Source: Oscillospiraceae bacterium
Lineage (GTDB): Bacteria > Bacillota > Clostridia > Oscillospirales > Oscillospiraceae
Direction of reading: 5' to 3'
DNA: 15,762 nucleotides
Assembly (NCBI GenBank): GCA_031255955.1
Contig: JAIRRO010000143.1
Location: forward strand, 1-15,762
Position 1 is the stretch's first letter, and every line of letters begins with the position of its first letter. A model generated the notes under the pieces. That model made no database searches and was not told where the DNA came from. It saw only the letters and a list, made by a program, of their open reading frames with translations. This document shows, in pieces, positions 1 to 7,209 of this stretch. Position numbers and translations under genes: made by a program.

Positions 1-246
1 GTGCTGCGCGGCGCGGGCGACACCTTCCCCGTTATGTGCTTTACGATAATCGGCACGGTGTTTATGCGTATGCCGATGGCATATCTGATGGTGCGGCTTT
101 CAAAAAGCGCGGAGTTCCCCGTCGGCAATCCCGCCGGAGTTTACTGGTCTATGCTGATATGCTTCAGCCTAGTCGCCGCGGCGTGCGGCGTGTACTACGC
201 CACGGGACGCTGGAAGAAAAAAGTGCTCGCAACAAACCGCGGGTGA
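1..246 (+). CDS. MATE-family multidrug/Na+ antiporter, C-terminal fragment
   Basis: This is the last 81 residues of an integral membrane transporter whose 5' part lies outside the window, so the GTG at base 1 is an internal valine codon rather than a start. The opening LRGAGDT matches the conserved segment in the C-terminal half of MATE (multi-antimicrobial extrusion) proteins, which exchange organic cations for Na+ or H+ across the cytoplasmic membrane. Two hydrophobic helices follow, at about residues 9-31 and 46-66, with a positively charged tail (GRWKKK) that fits a cytoplasmic C-terminus. The gene ends with TGA at 244-246. A separate promoter follows, so it is probably not cotranscribed with the ABC operon. 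The family call is fairly secure from the motif and topology; the substrate cannot be inferred. Confidence 0.8.
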   Translation: MLRGAGDTFPVMCFTIIGTVFMRMPMAYLMVRLSKSAEFPVGNPAGVYWSMLICFSLVAAACGVYYATGRWKKKVLATNRG

Positions 247-271
247 TGTGGTGGGGGCAAGCCCCCCGCGC

Positions 272-300
272 TTGACTTACTACCGGGTGCGTGCTATACT
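272..300 (+). promoter_or_regulatory. Vegetative promoter of the sugar ABC operon
   Basis: TTGACT (272-277) and TATACT (295-300) are separated by exactly 17 bases, a near-consensus SigA/sigma-70 promoter. It lies 47 bases upstream of the ATPase start codon and downstream of the MATE stop codon. It would drive the four-gene ABC operon. No convincing operator palindrome was seen overlapping it. Confidence 0.75.
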
Positions 301-346
301 CCCGTAAGGCGATATTCAAGATACATAAACGGTGTGATGACTTACA

Positions 347-1474
347 ATGAGAGTGGTACTGCAAAATCTGACAAAGACCTTTCCCGGGCGCGGCAAGCGA
401 GCCGACGCGGATGTTGTTGCCGTTCGCGATTTTTCCTTCGAGCTGCCGGACGGCAAGCTTGTTACGCTGCTGGGTCCCTCCGGCTGCGGCAAAAGCACGG
501 CGCTTAATCTGATAAGCGGGCTGCTGAGTCCCACCTCCGGCGCGATAATTTTCGGCGACGAGGACGTCACAGAGCTATCCCCCGAAAGCCGCGGCGTGGG
601 CTTGGTGTTCCAAAATTACGCGCTGTATCCGCACCTCTCTGTGTTGCAAAACATACTGTTTCCCCTGCAAAATCTGAGGGGCGACGATAAGCTCTCAAAG
701 CCCGCCATGCTATCCGCGGCGCGCGAGGCGGCGGAGCTTGTTCAGGTGGGGGATTTGCTGGAGCGCCGCCCGAGCGAGCTTTCCGGCGGTCAACAGCAGC
801 GCGTGGCTATCGCGCGGGCTATCGTGAAAAAGCCGAGAATTCTTCTGTTGGACGAGCCGCTGTCCAACCTTGACGCGCGGCTGCGGCTGCAAATGCGCGA
901 GGAGCTGCGGCGCATTCAGCAGGAAATCAAAATAACCACCGTCTTCGTGACGCACGACCAGGAGGACGCGATGAGCATCTCTGACTTAATTGTCGTGATG
1001 CGAAACGGCGAAATCGAGCAGATAGGACGCCCGCAGGAGGTATACGACAACCCCGCAAAGCTCTTTGTCGCGCAGTTTTTAGGCTCCCCGCAGATAAATA
1101 CGTTTTCCGGCAGGGTGTCGGGCAACACGCTTTATATCGGCGAGGACGCTGTATTAAATATCACGGGCGCAGCCGACCGTGACGTCATCGTCGGCGTCCG
1201 TCCGGAGGGCATGACGCCGGGCGAGCGCGGCGCGCTGCGCTGCGTCCCTCTGCGCGTGGAGGTTATGGGGCGGGATATCAGCGTCGTTTGCTCTAACGCC
1301 GCCGCCGCAGGTCCCACGCTGCGCGCCGTTATCAATGCCGATTCCGGGCTTGACCAACTAGCTCTGCCGGATACCCTCGGCTTCACGTTAAATCCGCAAA
1401 AGGTGCATCTGTTTGACAGGGACACGGGCGAGCGCGTCCGCTTTGAGTCTGTCGGGGGGAGAGCTTATGGATAA
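347..1474 (+). CDS. Carbohydrate ABC importer ATP-binding subunit (MalK/UgpC/MsmX type)
   Basis: This 375-residue cytoplasmic ATPase powers import through the two permeases encoded next. All ABC landmarks are intact: Walker A GPSGCGKST (43-51), Q-loop Gln89, signature LSGGQQQR (145-152), Walker B ILLLDE (165-170), D-loop SNLD (173-176) and the switch His203 in VTHDQ. After about residue 235 comes the extra C-terminal region (EVYDNPAKLFVAQFLGSP and on) that marks the MalK/UgpC group with its OB-like TOBE domain. The length fits the family at about 370 residues. The ATG at 347 follows only a weak purine-rich stretch (GGTGTGATGA). It is the first gene after the promoter at 272-300, and its stop overlaps the next gene by 8 bases. 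In Firmicutes such ATPases can serve several importers; here it sits inside one operon. The sugar is unknown. Confidence 0.93.
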   Translation: MRVVLQNLTKTFPGRGKRADADVVAVRDFSFELPDGKLVTLLGPSGCGKSTALNLISGLLSPTSGAIIFGDEDVTELSPESRGVGLVFQNYALYPHLSVLQNILFPLQNLRGDDKLSKPAMLSAAREAAELVQVGDLLERRPSELSGGQQQRVAIARAIVKKPRILLLDEPLSNLDARLRLQMREELRRIQQEIKITTVFVTHDQEDAMSISDLIVVMRNGEIEQIGRPQEVYDNPAKLFVAQFLGSPQINTFSGRVSGNTLYIGEDAVLNITGAADRDVIVGVRPEGMTPGERGALRCVPLRVEVMGRDISVVCSNAAAAGPTLRAVINADSGLDQLALPDTLGFTLNPQKVHLFDRDTGERVRFESVGGRAYG

Positions 1475-2357
1475 GCGCTCCCCCCGCGCGTGGCTGTATC
1501 TGCTGCCCGCGATTATTTTTGTCACGTGCTTTATGGTGTATCCGCTTATCGATGTTTTTATATATTCCTTTGAGGAGGGATATAACTCCGCGTCGCAGAC
1601 ATTTTCCGGCGTCGGGACGTTCAACTATTCCTATATCCTGCGCGACCGCTATTTTCTGCAGGCGGTGAAAAACACCTTTATTCTGGTGATTATCACCGTC
1701 CCGCTGTCCACGGCGCTTGCCCTGCTTATCTCAACGGGCTTAAACTCCATAAACGCGCTAAAGCGCCTGTTTCAAACCGTTTATTTTTTGCCGTATGTGA
1801 CGAATACGCTGGCTGTCGGGCTGGTGTTTATGATTTTATTCAAGAAAACCGCCTACACCGACGGGCTTATCAATCTGCTTATCAATTTGGTCGGCGGCGG
1901 CTCCGTGGATTTTATCGACGGTCCGTATTGGGCAAAGATGTTCGTGCTGTGCTTTTATACAATTTGGGTCGTAATGCCCTTTAAGGTGCTGATTTTGACC
2001 GGCGCCTTGGCGTCCGTCAACCCGCAGTATTATGCCGCCGCCAGAATCGACGGCGCGTCAAAGCGCAGAATCTTCACGCGGATTACGCTCCCGATGATTT
2101 CTCCGATGATTTTTTATCTGATTATCACAGGCTTCATCGGGGCATTTAAGGCATACAGCGACGCCGTTGCCCTGTTCGGCACGGATCTAAACGCGTCAGA
2201 GATGAACACCATCGTCGGATATATTTACGATATGCTGTACGGCAGCAGCGGCGGATATCCGTCCTATGCCTCGGCGGCGGCGATTGTGCTGCTTGTTATC
2301 GTCCTCACCATCACGTGTATAAATTCTATGGTGAGCCGCCGGTATGTCTATTATTAA
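1467..2357 (+). CDS. Carbohydrate ABC importer permease 1 (MalF/UgpA type)
   Basis: This 296-residue membrane protein forms half of the translocation channel. A hydrophobic N-terminal helix (about 9-33) is followed by a periplasm-side loop and the five-helix BPD_transp_1 core (about 68-285). The EAA loop that docks on the ATPase is clear at about 188-209 (YYAAARIDGASKRRIFTRIT). I chose ATG 1467 because GGGGGAGAG lies just upstream and because it gives the short operon overlap expected for coupled genes; the in-frame ATG at 1413 would intrude 62 bases into the ATPase gene and add a non-membrane stretch. The stop at 2355-2357 is followed closely by the second permease. UgpA and MalF families are hard to separate by eye; membership in the CUT1 group is secure. 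Confidence 0.92.
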   Translation: MDKRSPRAWLYLLPAIIFVTCFMVYPLIDVFIYSFEEGYNSASQTFSGVGTFNYSYILRDRYFLQAVKNTFILVIITVPLSTALALLISTGLNSINALKRLFQTVYFLPYVTNTLAVGLVFMILFKKTAYTDGLINLLINLVGGGSVDFIDGPYWAKMFVLCFYTIWVVMPFKVLILTGALASVNPQYYAAARIDGASKRRIFTRITLPMISPMIFYLIITGFIGAFKAYSDAVALFGTDLNASEMNTIVGYIYDMLYGSSGGYPSYASAAAIVLLVIVLTITCINSMVSRRYVYY

Positions 2358-2373
2358 GCGGGGGGATGAGCAT

Positions 2374-3231
2374 ATGACAAGGCGCGACACAAGAGGGAAA
2401 ATCCGCGGCGTTATCGGGCGCGCGGCTGTATATATCGGGCTGGCGTTTTGGGCTGTAATGGTGCTGTTCCCCTTCTATTGGATGCTGCTTACATCCATAA
2501 AAGGCTACGGCGCGTACAATTCTGAGCATATTCCGGCGTTTTTCACGCTTGCCCCGACGATAGAGAATTACGTGTCGGCGTTCACCACCGTGCCGCTCGG
2601 CGGGTATTTTATCAACACGGTGATTTTTACGATTGCGACAACGGCGATAATGCTGCTTGTCACGGTGTTCTCCGCGTTTGCCTTCTCGCGGCTGAATTTC
2701 CGCGGGAAAAACCTTGTGTTTATCCTGTTTTTGGCGCTGATGATGATTCCCTCTGAGCTGGTTATGGTCACGAATTTTGTCACCATCACGAATCTCAGTC
2801 TGCGGAACACGTTCCCGGGCTTGATTTTGCCGTCCGTCGCGTCCGTCTTCTATATCTATCTGCTAAAAGAGAATTTTTCGCAGATTCCGGACAATTTATA
2901 TTACGCCGCAAAGGTGGACGGCACGTCCGATTTGAAGTATCTGTTTAAGGTTATGCTGCCCATCTGCCGCCCGACGATAATCACCATCACGATTCTAAAG
3001 GTCATAGAGTGCTGGAATTCCTTCGTGTGGCCGCGCCTGATTACGGATGACGCCAACTATTTTCTGGTGTCGAACGGCATTCAGGAGATTCGCGAAAACG
3101 GCTTCGGGCGCGATAATATTCCGGCGATGATGGCGTCTGTCGTGATTATTTCCGTCCCGCTTATCGTGCTGTTTTTGATATTCCGCAAAAAAATTATGGC
3201 GGGCGTCTCGCGCGGGGGTACGAAGATATGA
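2374..3231 (+). CDS. Carbohydrate ABC importer permease 2 (MalG/UgpE type)
   Basis: This 285-residue membrane protein is the second half of the channel. It has an N-terminal helix (about 17-40, with the FPFYWMLLTSIK motif typical of MalG/UgpE), the transport core to about 270, and a well kept EAA loop (YYAAKVDGTSDLKYLFKVML, about 176-195). The reading frame is open from ATG 2344, which would overlap the first permease, but ATG 2374 is preceded at 8 bases by GGGGGG (2360-2365), whereas 2344 has no clear ribosome binding site; I therefore prefer 2374, leaving a 16-base gap. The last four bases overlap the binding-protein gene (ATGA). CUT1 importers pair one MalF-like with one MalG-like subunit, as seen here. 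Start choice is less certain than function. Confidence 0.9.
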   Translation: MTRRDTRGKIRGVIGRAAVYIGLAFWAVMVLFPFYWMLLTSIKGYGAYNSEHIPAFFTLAPTIENYVSAFTTVPLGGYFINTVIFTIATTAIMLLVTVFSAFAFSRLNFRGKNLVFILFLALMMIPSELVMVTNFVTITNLSLRNTFPGLILPSVASVFYIYLLKENFSQIPDNLYYAAKVDGTSDLKYLFKVMLPICRPTIITITILKVIECWNSFVWPRLITDDANYFLVSNGIQEIRENGFGRDNIPAMMASVVIISVPLIVLFLIFRKKIMAGVSRGGTKI

Positions 3232-4826
3232 TCCGGCGCGCGCTGCTGCTTGTTATCGTCGCCGCGCTGGCGTTGGCGTCCGTCGGCTGTCACGGCTCAA
3301 AAAGCTCCGTCGCGTTTGATATTCCGGCGGAATTTGACACATCGCGCGATTATGAAATCACATTTTGGGCGAAAAACGACTCCAACAAGCGCCAGACGGA
3401 TATTTACCGCGCGGCGATAGCGGATTTTGAGGCGCTGTATCCCAATATCAAAATCACGCTGCGCCTGTACACCGATTACGGCAGGATATATAACGACGTC
3501 ATCACGAACATCACGACAAACACGACGCCGAACGTCTGCATCACATACCCCGACCACATAGCGACGTATCTGACGGGGCAAAACACCGTCGTGCCGTTAG
3601 ATTCCCTGCTGCGCGACGAAAAATACGGCTTCGGCGGCAGCGAGCTGCGCTTTGAAACCCCCTCTGCCGACGGAATTGTGCGGAGCTTTTTAGAGGAATG
3701 CTCCTTCGGCGGATATTACTACGCGCTGCCCTTTATGCGCTCAACGGAGGCTTGCTATGTAAACCGTACCTTCGTGGAGGCGCTGGGCTATACGCTGCCG
3801 GACACGCTGACGTGGGATTTCGTCTGGGAGGTGTCCGAGGCGGCGATGGCGCGCGACGCGGACGGAATATTCAGCATAAACGGGCAAAGCGTGATGATAC
3901 CGTTCATATATAAATCCACGGACAATATGATGATTCAGCAGCTGCGGCAGCTGGGCGCGGACTATTCCACGGCGTCCGGCGAGGTGCGGCTGTTCGGCGG
4001 AGAGACAAAGCCCCTGCTGCGGACGATAGCGCAGCACAGCGAAACGCGCGCGTTCTCCACCTTCAAAATATCGGGCTATCCCGCAAACTTTTTGGACGCC
4101 GGACAATGCATATTCGCGATTGACTCCACAGCCGGAGCCACATGGATGGGGCCCAACGCCCCGCTGACGGACATCGCCGACGAAAAACGCGTGGATTTTG
4201 AAACGGCGGTGATGCCCATACCGCAATTTGACGCCTCGAAGCCGCAGATGATATCGCAGGGTCCCTCCGTCTGCGTTTTTAATAAGGACGACCCGCAGGA
4301 GGTGCTGGCGTCGTGGCTGTTCACATCGTTCCTGCTGACGGATGGCGTGCAAATCGCCTATTCCGGGACAGAGGGCTATGTACCCGTCACGACGGACGCG
4401 CAAGCATCGCCGGAATACACGGACTATCTCTCCCGCGCCGGTGAGGACAACGACGTCTATTATGATATAAAAATAAAAGCCTCGCGGCTGCTGCTTGACA
4501 ATATCGAAAACACCTTCGTAACGCCGGTGTTCAACGGCTCAACATCCCTGCGCGACGCCGCCGGGCAGTTGATTGAAGGTGTTGTGAAGGCGGTGCGCCG
4601 CAACGAAACGGTGGACGACGCGTTTATTGAGCGCCTTTACGGCGAGGTGCGCTCGCTGTACCGCTTGGATCAAGGCAGCCTCGGCGACGCGGCGTCGCGC
4701 GGCGGGGACGTCGGCGCGCTGCCGACGACGGCGCGAGTATTAATCGGCGCGCTTGTCGCCGCGTGGATTCTCATCGCGCTCTATGGCGCCGTGCGGGTGG
4801 CAGCGAAGCTCCGCGGGCGAGGGTGA
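3228..4826 (+). CDS. Extracellular solute-binding lipoprotein of the sugar ABC importer, with C-terminal membrane segment
   Basis: This 532-residue protein is the substrate receptor. It starts with a signal peptide ending at a probable lipobox (SVGC, lipidated Cys21). The body has features of family 1 solute-binding proteins: the N-terminal ITFWAKNDSNK strand, the region around ALYPNIKITLRLY, PNVCITYPDH, and an ALPFMRSTEACYVN segment typical of the hinge lobe. The ATG overlaps the previous stop codon (ATGA at 3228-3231) and has GGGGG nine bases upstream, so it belongs to the operon as the last gene. It is longer than the usual 420-450 residues. The extra length includes a C-terminal hydrophobic helix at about 504-524 followed by a basic tail (KLRGRG), which would give a second membrane anchor. 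The ligand cannot be read from sequence; no glycoside hydrolase is adjacent. Confidence 0.88.
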   Translation: MIRRALLLVIVAALALASVGCHGSKSSVAFDIPAEFDTSRDYEITFWAKNDSNKRQTDIYRAAIADFEALYPNIKITLRLYTDYGRIYNDVITNITTNTTPNVCITYPDHIATYLTGQNTVVPLDSLLRDEKYGFGGSELRFETPSADGIVRSFLEECSFGGYYYALPFMRSTEACYVNRTFVEALGYTLPDTLTWDFVWEVSEAAMARDADGIFSINGQSVMIPFIYKSTDNMMIQQLRQLGADYSTASGEVRLFGGETKPLLRTIAQHSETRAFSTFKISGYPANFLDAGQCIFAIDSTAGATWMGPNAPLTDIADEKRVDFETAVMPIPQFDASKPQMISQGPSVCVFNKDDPQEVLASWLFTSFLLTDGVQIAYSGTEGYVPVTTDAQASPEYTDYLSRAGEDNDVYYDIKIKASRLLLDNIENTFVTPVFNGSTSLRDAAGQLIEGVVKAVRRNETVDDAFIERLYGEVRSLYRLDQGSLGDAASRGGDVGALPTTARVLIGALVAAWILIALYGAVRVAAKLRGRG

Positions 4827-4842
4827 GGGGATGTCCCCTCAC
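4823..4842. repeat. 20-bp palindrome at the end of the ABC operon
   Basis: GTGAGGGGATGTCCCCTCAC is a near-perfect palindrome (9-bp arms, TG centre) that contains the TGA stop of the binding-protein gene. It could fold in RNA as a short hairpin but no T-run follows, so a normal Rho-independent terminator is not supported. Twelve bases of it recur at 5434-5445, overlapping another gene's stop codon. Confidence 0.6.
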
Positions 4843-4934
4843 AGTCTGTTACTCAGGTTGAGAATTTCATCGTTTAGTTTCGGCGATATGCAGAAAAGAT
4901 AAATTTGAGGCCTGCAACCGAGCGACTTGTGCGT

Positions 4935-4940
4935 TATAAT
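4935..4940 (+). promoter_or_regulatory. Consensus -10 box in front of the Fic remnant
   Basis: TATAAT lies 31 bases upstream of the GTG start of the Fic remnant. The -35 region at the right distance (CTGCAA, 4912-4917) is poor, so this may be a weak or decayed promoter left from the intact gene. Confidence 0.35.
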
Positions 4941-4971
4941 AACGGCAAGAAATATGATAGGAGATGCTTGG

Positions 4972-5278
4972 GTGGCAGAGAAACCCTATATACCGCCGTA
5001 TAGCGTCACAGACGCTATCATTGACTTGGTCGCGGAAATCAGCGAGCAGGTCGGTATGGTCACGGTCAGAAGTGATAACGCCGTAAGTCCTCAACTACGG
5101 CGAGATAACCAAATCCGCAGTATTCACTCGTCGCTCGCCATTGAAAACAATTGGATTGGGGCATAGGCAGTCATTCGCGAAGCTGTATATACAGCCCGCA
5201 ATACGGCTTGGATTGGTTGAGATGACTGTGCCGGACAAGCCGAATAGTCGGTTGCAAAAATACAGGGCGGTAAAATGA
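4972..5278 (+). pseudogene. Fic-domain protein remnant, catalytic core deleted
   Basis: Fic proteins transfer AMP or related groups to target proteins through an HPFxxGNGR core. Here only the two ends survive. A GTG at 4972, with AGGAGAT six bases upstream, opens a frame reading MAEKPYIPPYSVTD, then LVAEISEQVG and LRRDNQIRSIHSSLAIENN, the recognisable N-terminal part of Fic/DUF4172-type proteins that leads into the alpha-inhibitory region. It runs into TAG at 5164-5166. From about 5165 a different frame (+1) reads FAKLYIQPAIRLGLVEMTV followed by PDKPNSRLQKYRAVK and TGA at 5276-5278, matching the C-terminal winged-helix tail of the same protein type. The whole middle, including the catalytic motif, is absent, so an internal deletion with a frame change near 5160-5170 is the simplest reading. 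Family recognition is from memory of such proteins and is fairly confident. Confidence 0.72.
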
Positions 5279-5430
5279 ACCCAAACACAGATTTTTAGGC
5301 TGCTCTTGACGCGCTAATCGCACAAGCCGAGCTTGTGATTGACCGTCCAAAAGGTTCGCGCCGCCCGCGATATGAACATATCATTTATCCATTGGACTAC
5401 GGCTATCTGAAAGATACAAGTTCAGCGGTT
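5275..5430 (+). pseudogene. Inorganic pyrophosphatase-like protein, N-terminal remnant with in-frame TAG
   Basis: An ATG at 5275 overlaps the stop of the Fic remnant (ATGA), so the two were once coupled. The frame reads MNPNTDF, a TAG stop at 5296-5298, then AALDALIAQAELVIDRPKGS and PRYEHIIYPLDYGYLKDTSS. The RPKGS...YPLDYGYL pattern is characteristic of small clostridial proteins annotated as inorganic pyrophosphatases, where a Trp is normal at the position of the TAG (TGG to TAG change inferred). Homology stops near 5430, after about 50 of an expected 120 or so residues. The frame then runs into sequence antisense to the neighbouring leucine-rich-repeat gene. With both a nonsense codon and a truncation it is almost certainly dead. 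The family call is from motif recognition only. Confidence 0.68.
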
Positions 5431-5433
5431 GCA

Positions 5434-5445
5434 ATGTCCCCTCAC
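5434..5445. repeat. Half copy of the 4823-4842 palindrome
   Basis: ATGTCCCCTCAC is identical to 4831-4842. On the minus strand it reads GTGAGGGGACAT and contains the TGA stop of the leucine-rich-repeat gene, just as the full palindrome contains the stop of the binding-protein gene. Its other arm is missing and is replaced by the end of the pyrophosphatase remnant. Confidence 0.5.
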
Positions 5446-7115
5446 GGGCGACCGGTCACAGCCATGACGTGGTCAACCGGCGACCAGTCGGAAATCGGGT
5501 TGTCCTCAATCCTTGCATAACGCAAGTTTTCCAATGCCGCAAGTGGGGTGAGGTCACTTATTTGATTGCTGTTTATATCCAGTCTACCCAAGCTTGAGAT
5601 ATTCGATAACGGGGTGAGGTCGCTTATTTGATTGCTGTTCAAAAATAGTCTGTTCAAGCCGGAGATATTCGATAACGGGATGAGGTCACTTATCTGATTG
5701 CTGCTCAGATCCAGATCGCGCAAGCTTGAAATGCCCGATAGCGGGGTGATGTCACTTATCTGATTGTTCTCCAAGTATAGCCCACTCAAGCTTGAGAGGT
5801 TCGACAGCGGGGTGATATCGCTTATTTGATTGTTTTCTAAAATAAGCGCGGTTAAGTTAATTAATTCTGAAAGCGCGCTTAAATTGCTTACGCGATTTGA
5901 ATTCAGCCACAATATTTGCAGGTTTGTCAGCTTTGCAAGCGGCGTGATGTCTTGAATTTCGTTGCCCGACAGAAAAAGCTCCGTTAAATTGCTTAAGGAG
6001 GAAAGTGGACTGATATCCTTGATGTTGTTGTCTGTCAGGTCGAGCTTCGTCATGCTTGTCATACTTGCAAGCGGGCTGATGTCCTCGATTTTATTGTTCG
6101 ACAGCAAAAGGTATGTTAAATTGTTTAAGGGCGAAAGTGGGGTGATATCCTCGATGCTGTTGAGTGTCAGGTAGAGATACTCCATGCTCGTCATGCTTGC
6201 AAGCGGGCTTATGTCCTCGATTTCATTGTCAGACGCTTCAAGCCTACGCAGGTTCAGCAGCCGAGCCAACGGGCTGAGATCGCGGATATTGCAGGATTCA
6301 ATTCTGAGTGTATCCAGCTTTGACAGGTCAGCAAGCGGACTGAGGTCACTGACGGGTGTGAAGTTTAAATCCAAGGTGCGCAAATTCGTAAGCCTCGAGA
6401 GCGCGCTTAAATCGCTGACGGGTGTTTCAAATAAATCCAACTCCTTCAGCGAGGCGAGCTTTGCTATCGGGCTGAGATCGCTGATATTGCATTTCCGAAT
6501 TCCGAGCGACACCAGATTCGGCAGGTCGGAAAGCGGGCTGAGGTCACTGACGGGTGTGAGGTCTAAATTCAAGGTGCGCAAATTCGTAAGCCTCGAGAGC
6601 GCGCTTAAATCGCTGACCTGCGTGTCGCTTAAATCCAGACGCTCCAGCGAGGTAAGTTCTGCTATCGGGCTTAAATCGCTGACCTGTGTGTTGCTTAAAT
6701 TCAGATACTCCAGTGAGGTGAGCTCTGCTATCGGGCTGAGATCGCTGATCGGATTACTCGACAGCGAGAGGTTTTTTAGGCTCGTCATATATTTTAGCAG
6801 CTTAATATCCTCGTTCGTGAGATTGCTATAGAAGAAACTAAGCTCTGTTCTCTTTGTGCCGTACCATTTACCGTCGATTTTCACAGAGTCAACCGGGAAT
6901 GGCGGCTCAGTATCCGTCGGTTCAGGCTCCGTCGGCGACGGCGAAATTGCCGATTCGGATGGCGTGGCTGTGTCAACCGACACGGGAGCGTCACTCGGAG
7001 ACTCCGGCGTCGGCGACACGACAGGTGCCTGCCCGGCAAGGCACCCCGACGCGAGGACGAGCGCGAGCATCAGGCAGATGGCGCGTATTTTATTATTACG
7101 AATTAACCCCCGCAT
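5442..7115 (-). CDS. Leucine-rich-repeat surface lipoprotein (internalin/SDS22-like repeats)
   Basis: This 557-residue exported protein starts with a basic, hydrophobic signal peptide and a lipobox LASGC (Cys25). A Pro/Ser/Thr/Glu-rich linker (about 30-76) probably spans the cell wall. After a short segment with the sequence VKIDGKWYGTKRTELSFF come 19 consecutive 22-residue repeats in perfect register (residues 123-540, pattern ISDLSPLxxLxxLxxLxLxxN) plus a partial last repeat ending DWSPVDHVMAVTGRP, which looks like a natural C-terminus. Such repeats form a curved solenoid used for protein binding. The ATG at 7115 has GGCGG about nine bases upstream and a good promoter at 7158-7186. No LPXTG or other wall-binding domain was seen, so attachment is by the lipid. 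The binding partner is unknown; this repeat type is common in Clostridia and Listeria. Confidence 0.9.
   Translation of the reverse strand: MRGLIRNNKIRAICLMLALVLASGCLAGQAPVVSPTPESPSDAPVSVDTATPSESAISPSPTEPEPTDTEPPFPVDSVKIDGKWYGTKRTELSFFYSNLTNEDIKLLKYMTSLKNLSLSSNPISDLSPIAELTSLEYLNLSNTQVSDLSPIAELTSLERLDLSDTQVSDLSALSRLTNLRTLNLDLTPVSDLSPLSDLPNLVSLGIRKCNISDLSPIAKLASLKELDLFETPVSDLSALSRLTNLRTLDLNFTPVSDLSPLADLSKLDTLRIESCNIRDLSPLARLLNLRRLEASDNEIEDISPLASMTSMEYLYLTLNSIEDITPLSPLNNLTYLLLSNNKIEDISPLASMTSMTKLDLTDNNIKDISPLSSLSNLTELFLSGNEIQDITPLAKLTNLQILWLNSNRVSNLSALSELINLTALILENNQISDITPLSNLSSLSGLYLENNQISDITPLSGISSLRDLDLSSNQISDLIPLSNISGLNRLFLNSNQISDLTPLSNISSLGRLDINSNQISDLTPLAALENLRYARIEDNPISDWSPVDHVMAVTGRP
5958..6221 (-). 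repeat. Two 132-bp coding repeats inside the LRR gene
   Basis: Residues 299-342 and 343-386 are a duplicated pair of LRR units, both opening IEDISPLASMTSM. The unit of duplication here is 44 residues (two LRRs). Confidence 0.6.
6222..6617 (-). repeat. Two 198-bp coding repeats inside the LRR gene
   Basis: Residues 167-232 and 233-298 are successive copies of a three-LRR block, both opening VSDLSALSRLTNLRTL. At the DNA level the starts of the two copies are nearly identical over some 70 bases (about 6545-6617 and 6348-6419), including a shared run from AAGGTGCGCAAATTCGTAAG through the CTCGAGAGCGCGC segment, which points to a fairly recent duplication. Confidence 0.7.
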
Positions 7116-7157
7116 AACCGTTCGCCGCCTTTATACGATTGTTTGTTCATTACCGGC

Positions 7158-7186
7158 AGTATATCACAGATGGCGGCGGTTGTGAA
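7158..7186 (-). promoter_or_regulatory. Promoter of the LRR lipoprotein gene
   Basis: On the minus strand TTCACA (7186-7181) and TATACT (7163-7158) are separated by 17 bases, a five-of-six match in each box to the SigA consensus. It lies 42 bases upstream of the ATG at 7115 and faces away from the promoter at 7210-7238. Confidence 0.7.
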
Positions 7187-7209
7187 GTCTGCGTTTGGTG
7201 TGAGTGGTG

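Noticed and set aside
253..266. GGGGGC-AA-GCCCCC hairpin after the MATE gene as a terminator
   Set aside because: The loop is very short and no T-run follows; it may slow transcription but a terminator is not supported.
1413..1466. Upstream ATG as the start of the first permease
   Set aside because: It would extend the protein with non-membrane residues encoded within the ATPase gene; ATG 1467 has a proper purine-rich ribosome binding site.
3741..4403. A 220-codon minus-strand frame inside the binding-protein gene
   Set aside because: Composition is Arg/His/Gly-rich with no motif, and it lies wholly within a well-supported gene.
5296..5298. TAG in the pyrophosphatase remnant as recoding (pyrrolysine or reassigned stop)
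   Set aside because: TAG ends mltG, the folate cyclo-ligase gene and the small membrane-protein gene at sensible positions in this window, so it works as a normal stop; the gene is also truncated.
6184..6831. A 215-codon plus-strand frame opposite the LRR gene
   Set aside because: It is the antisense of the 66-bp LRR periodicity, gives a Ser/Leu/Lys-rich product without motifs, and has no ribosome binding site.
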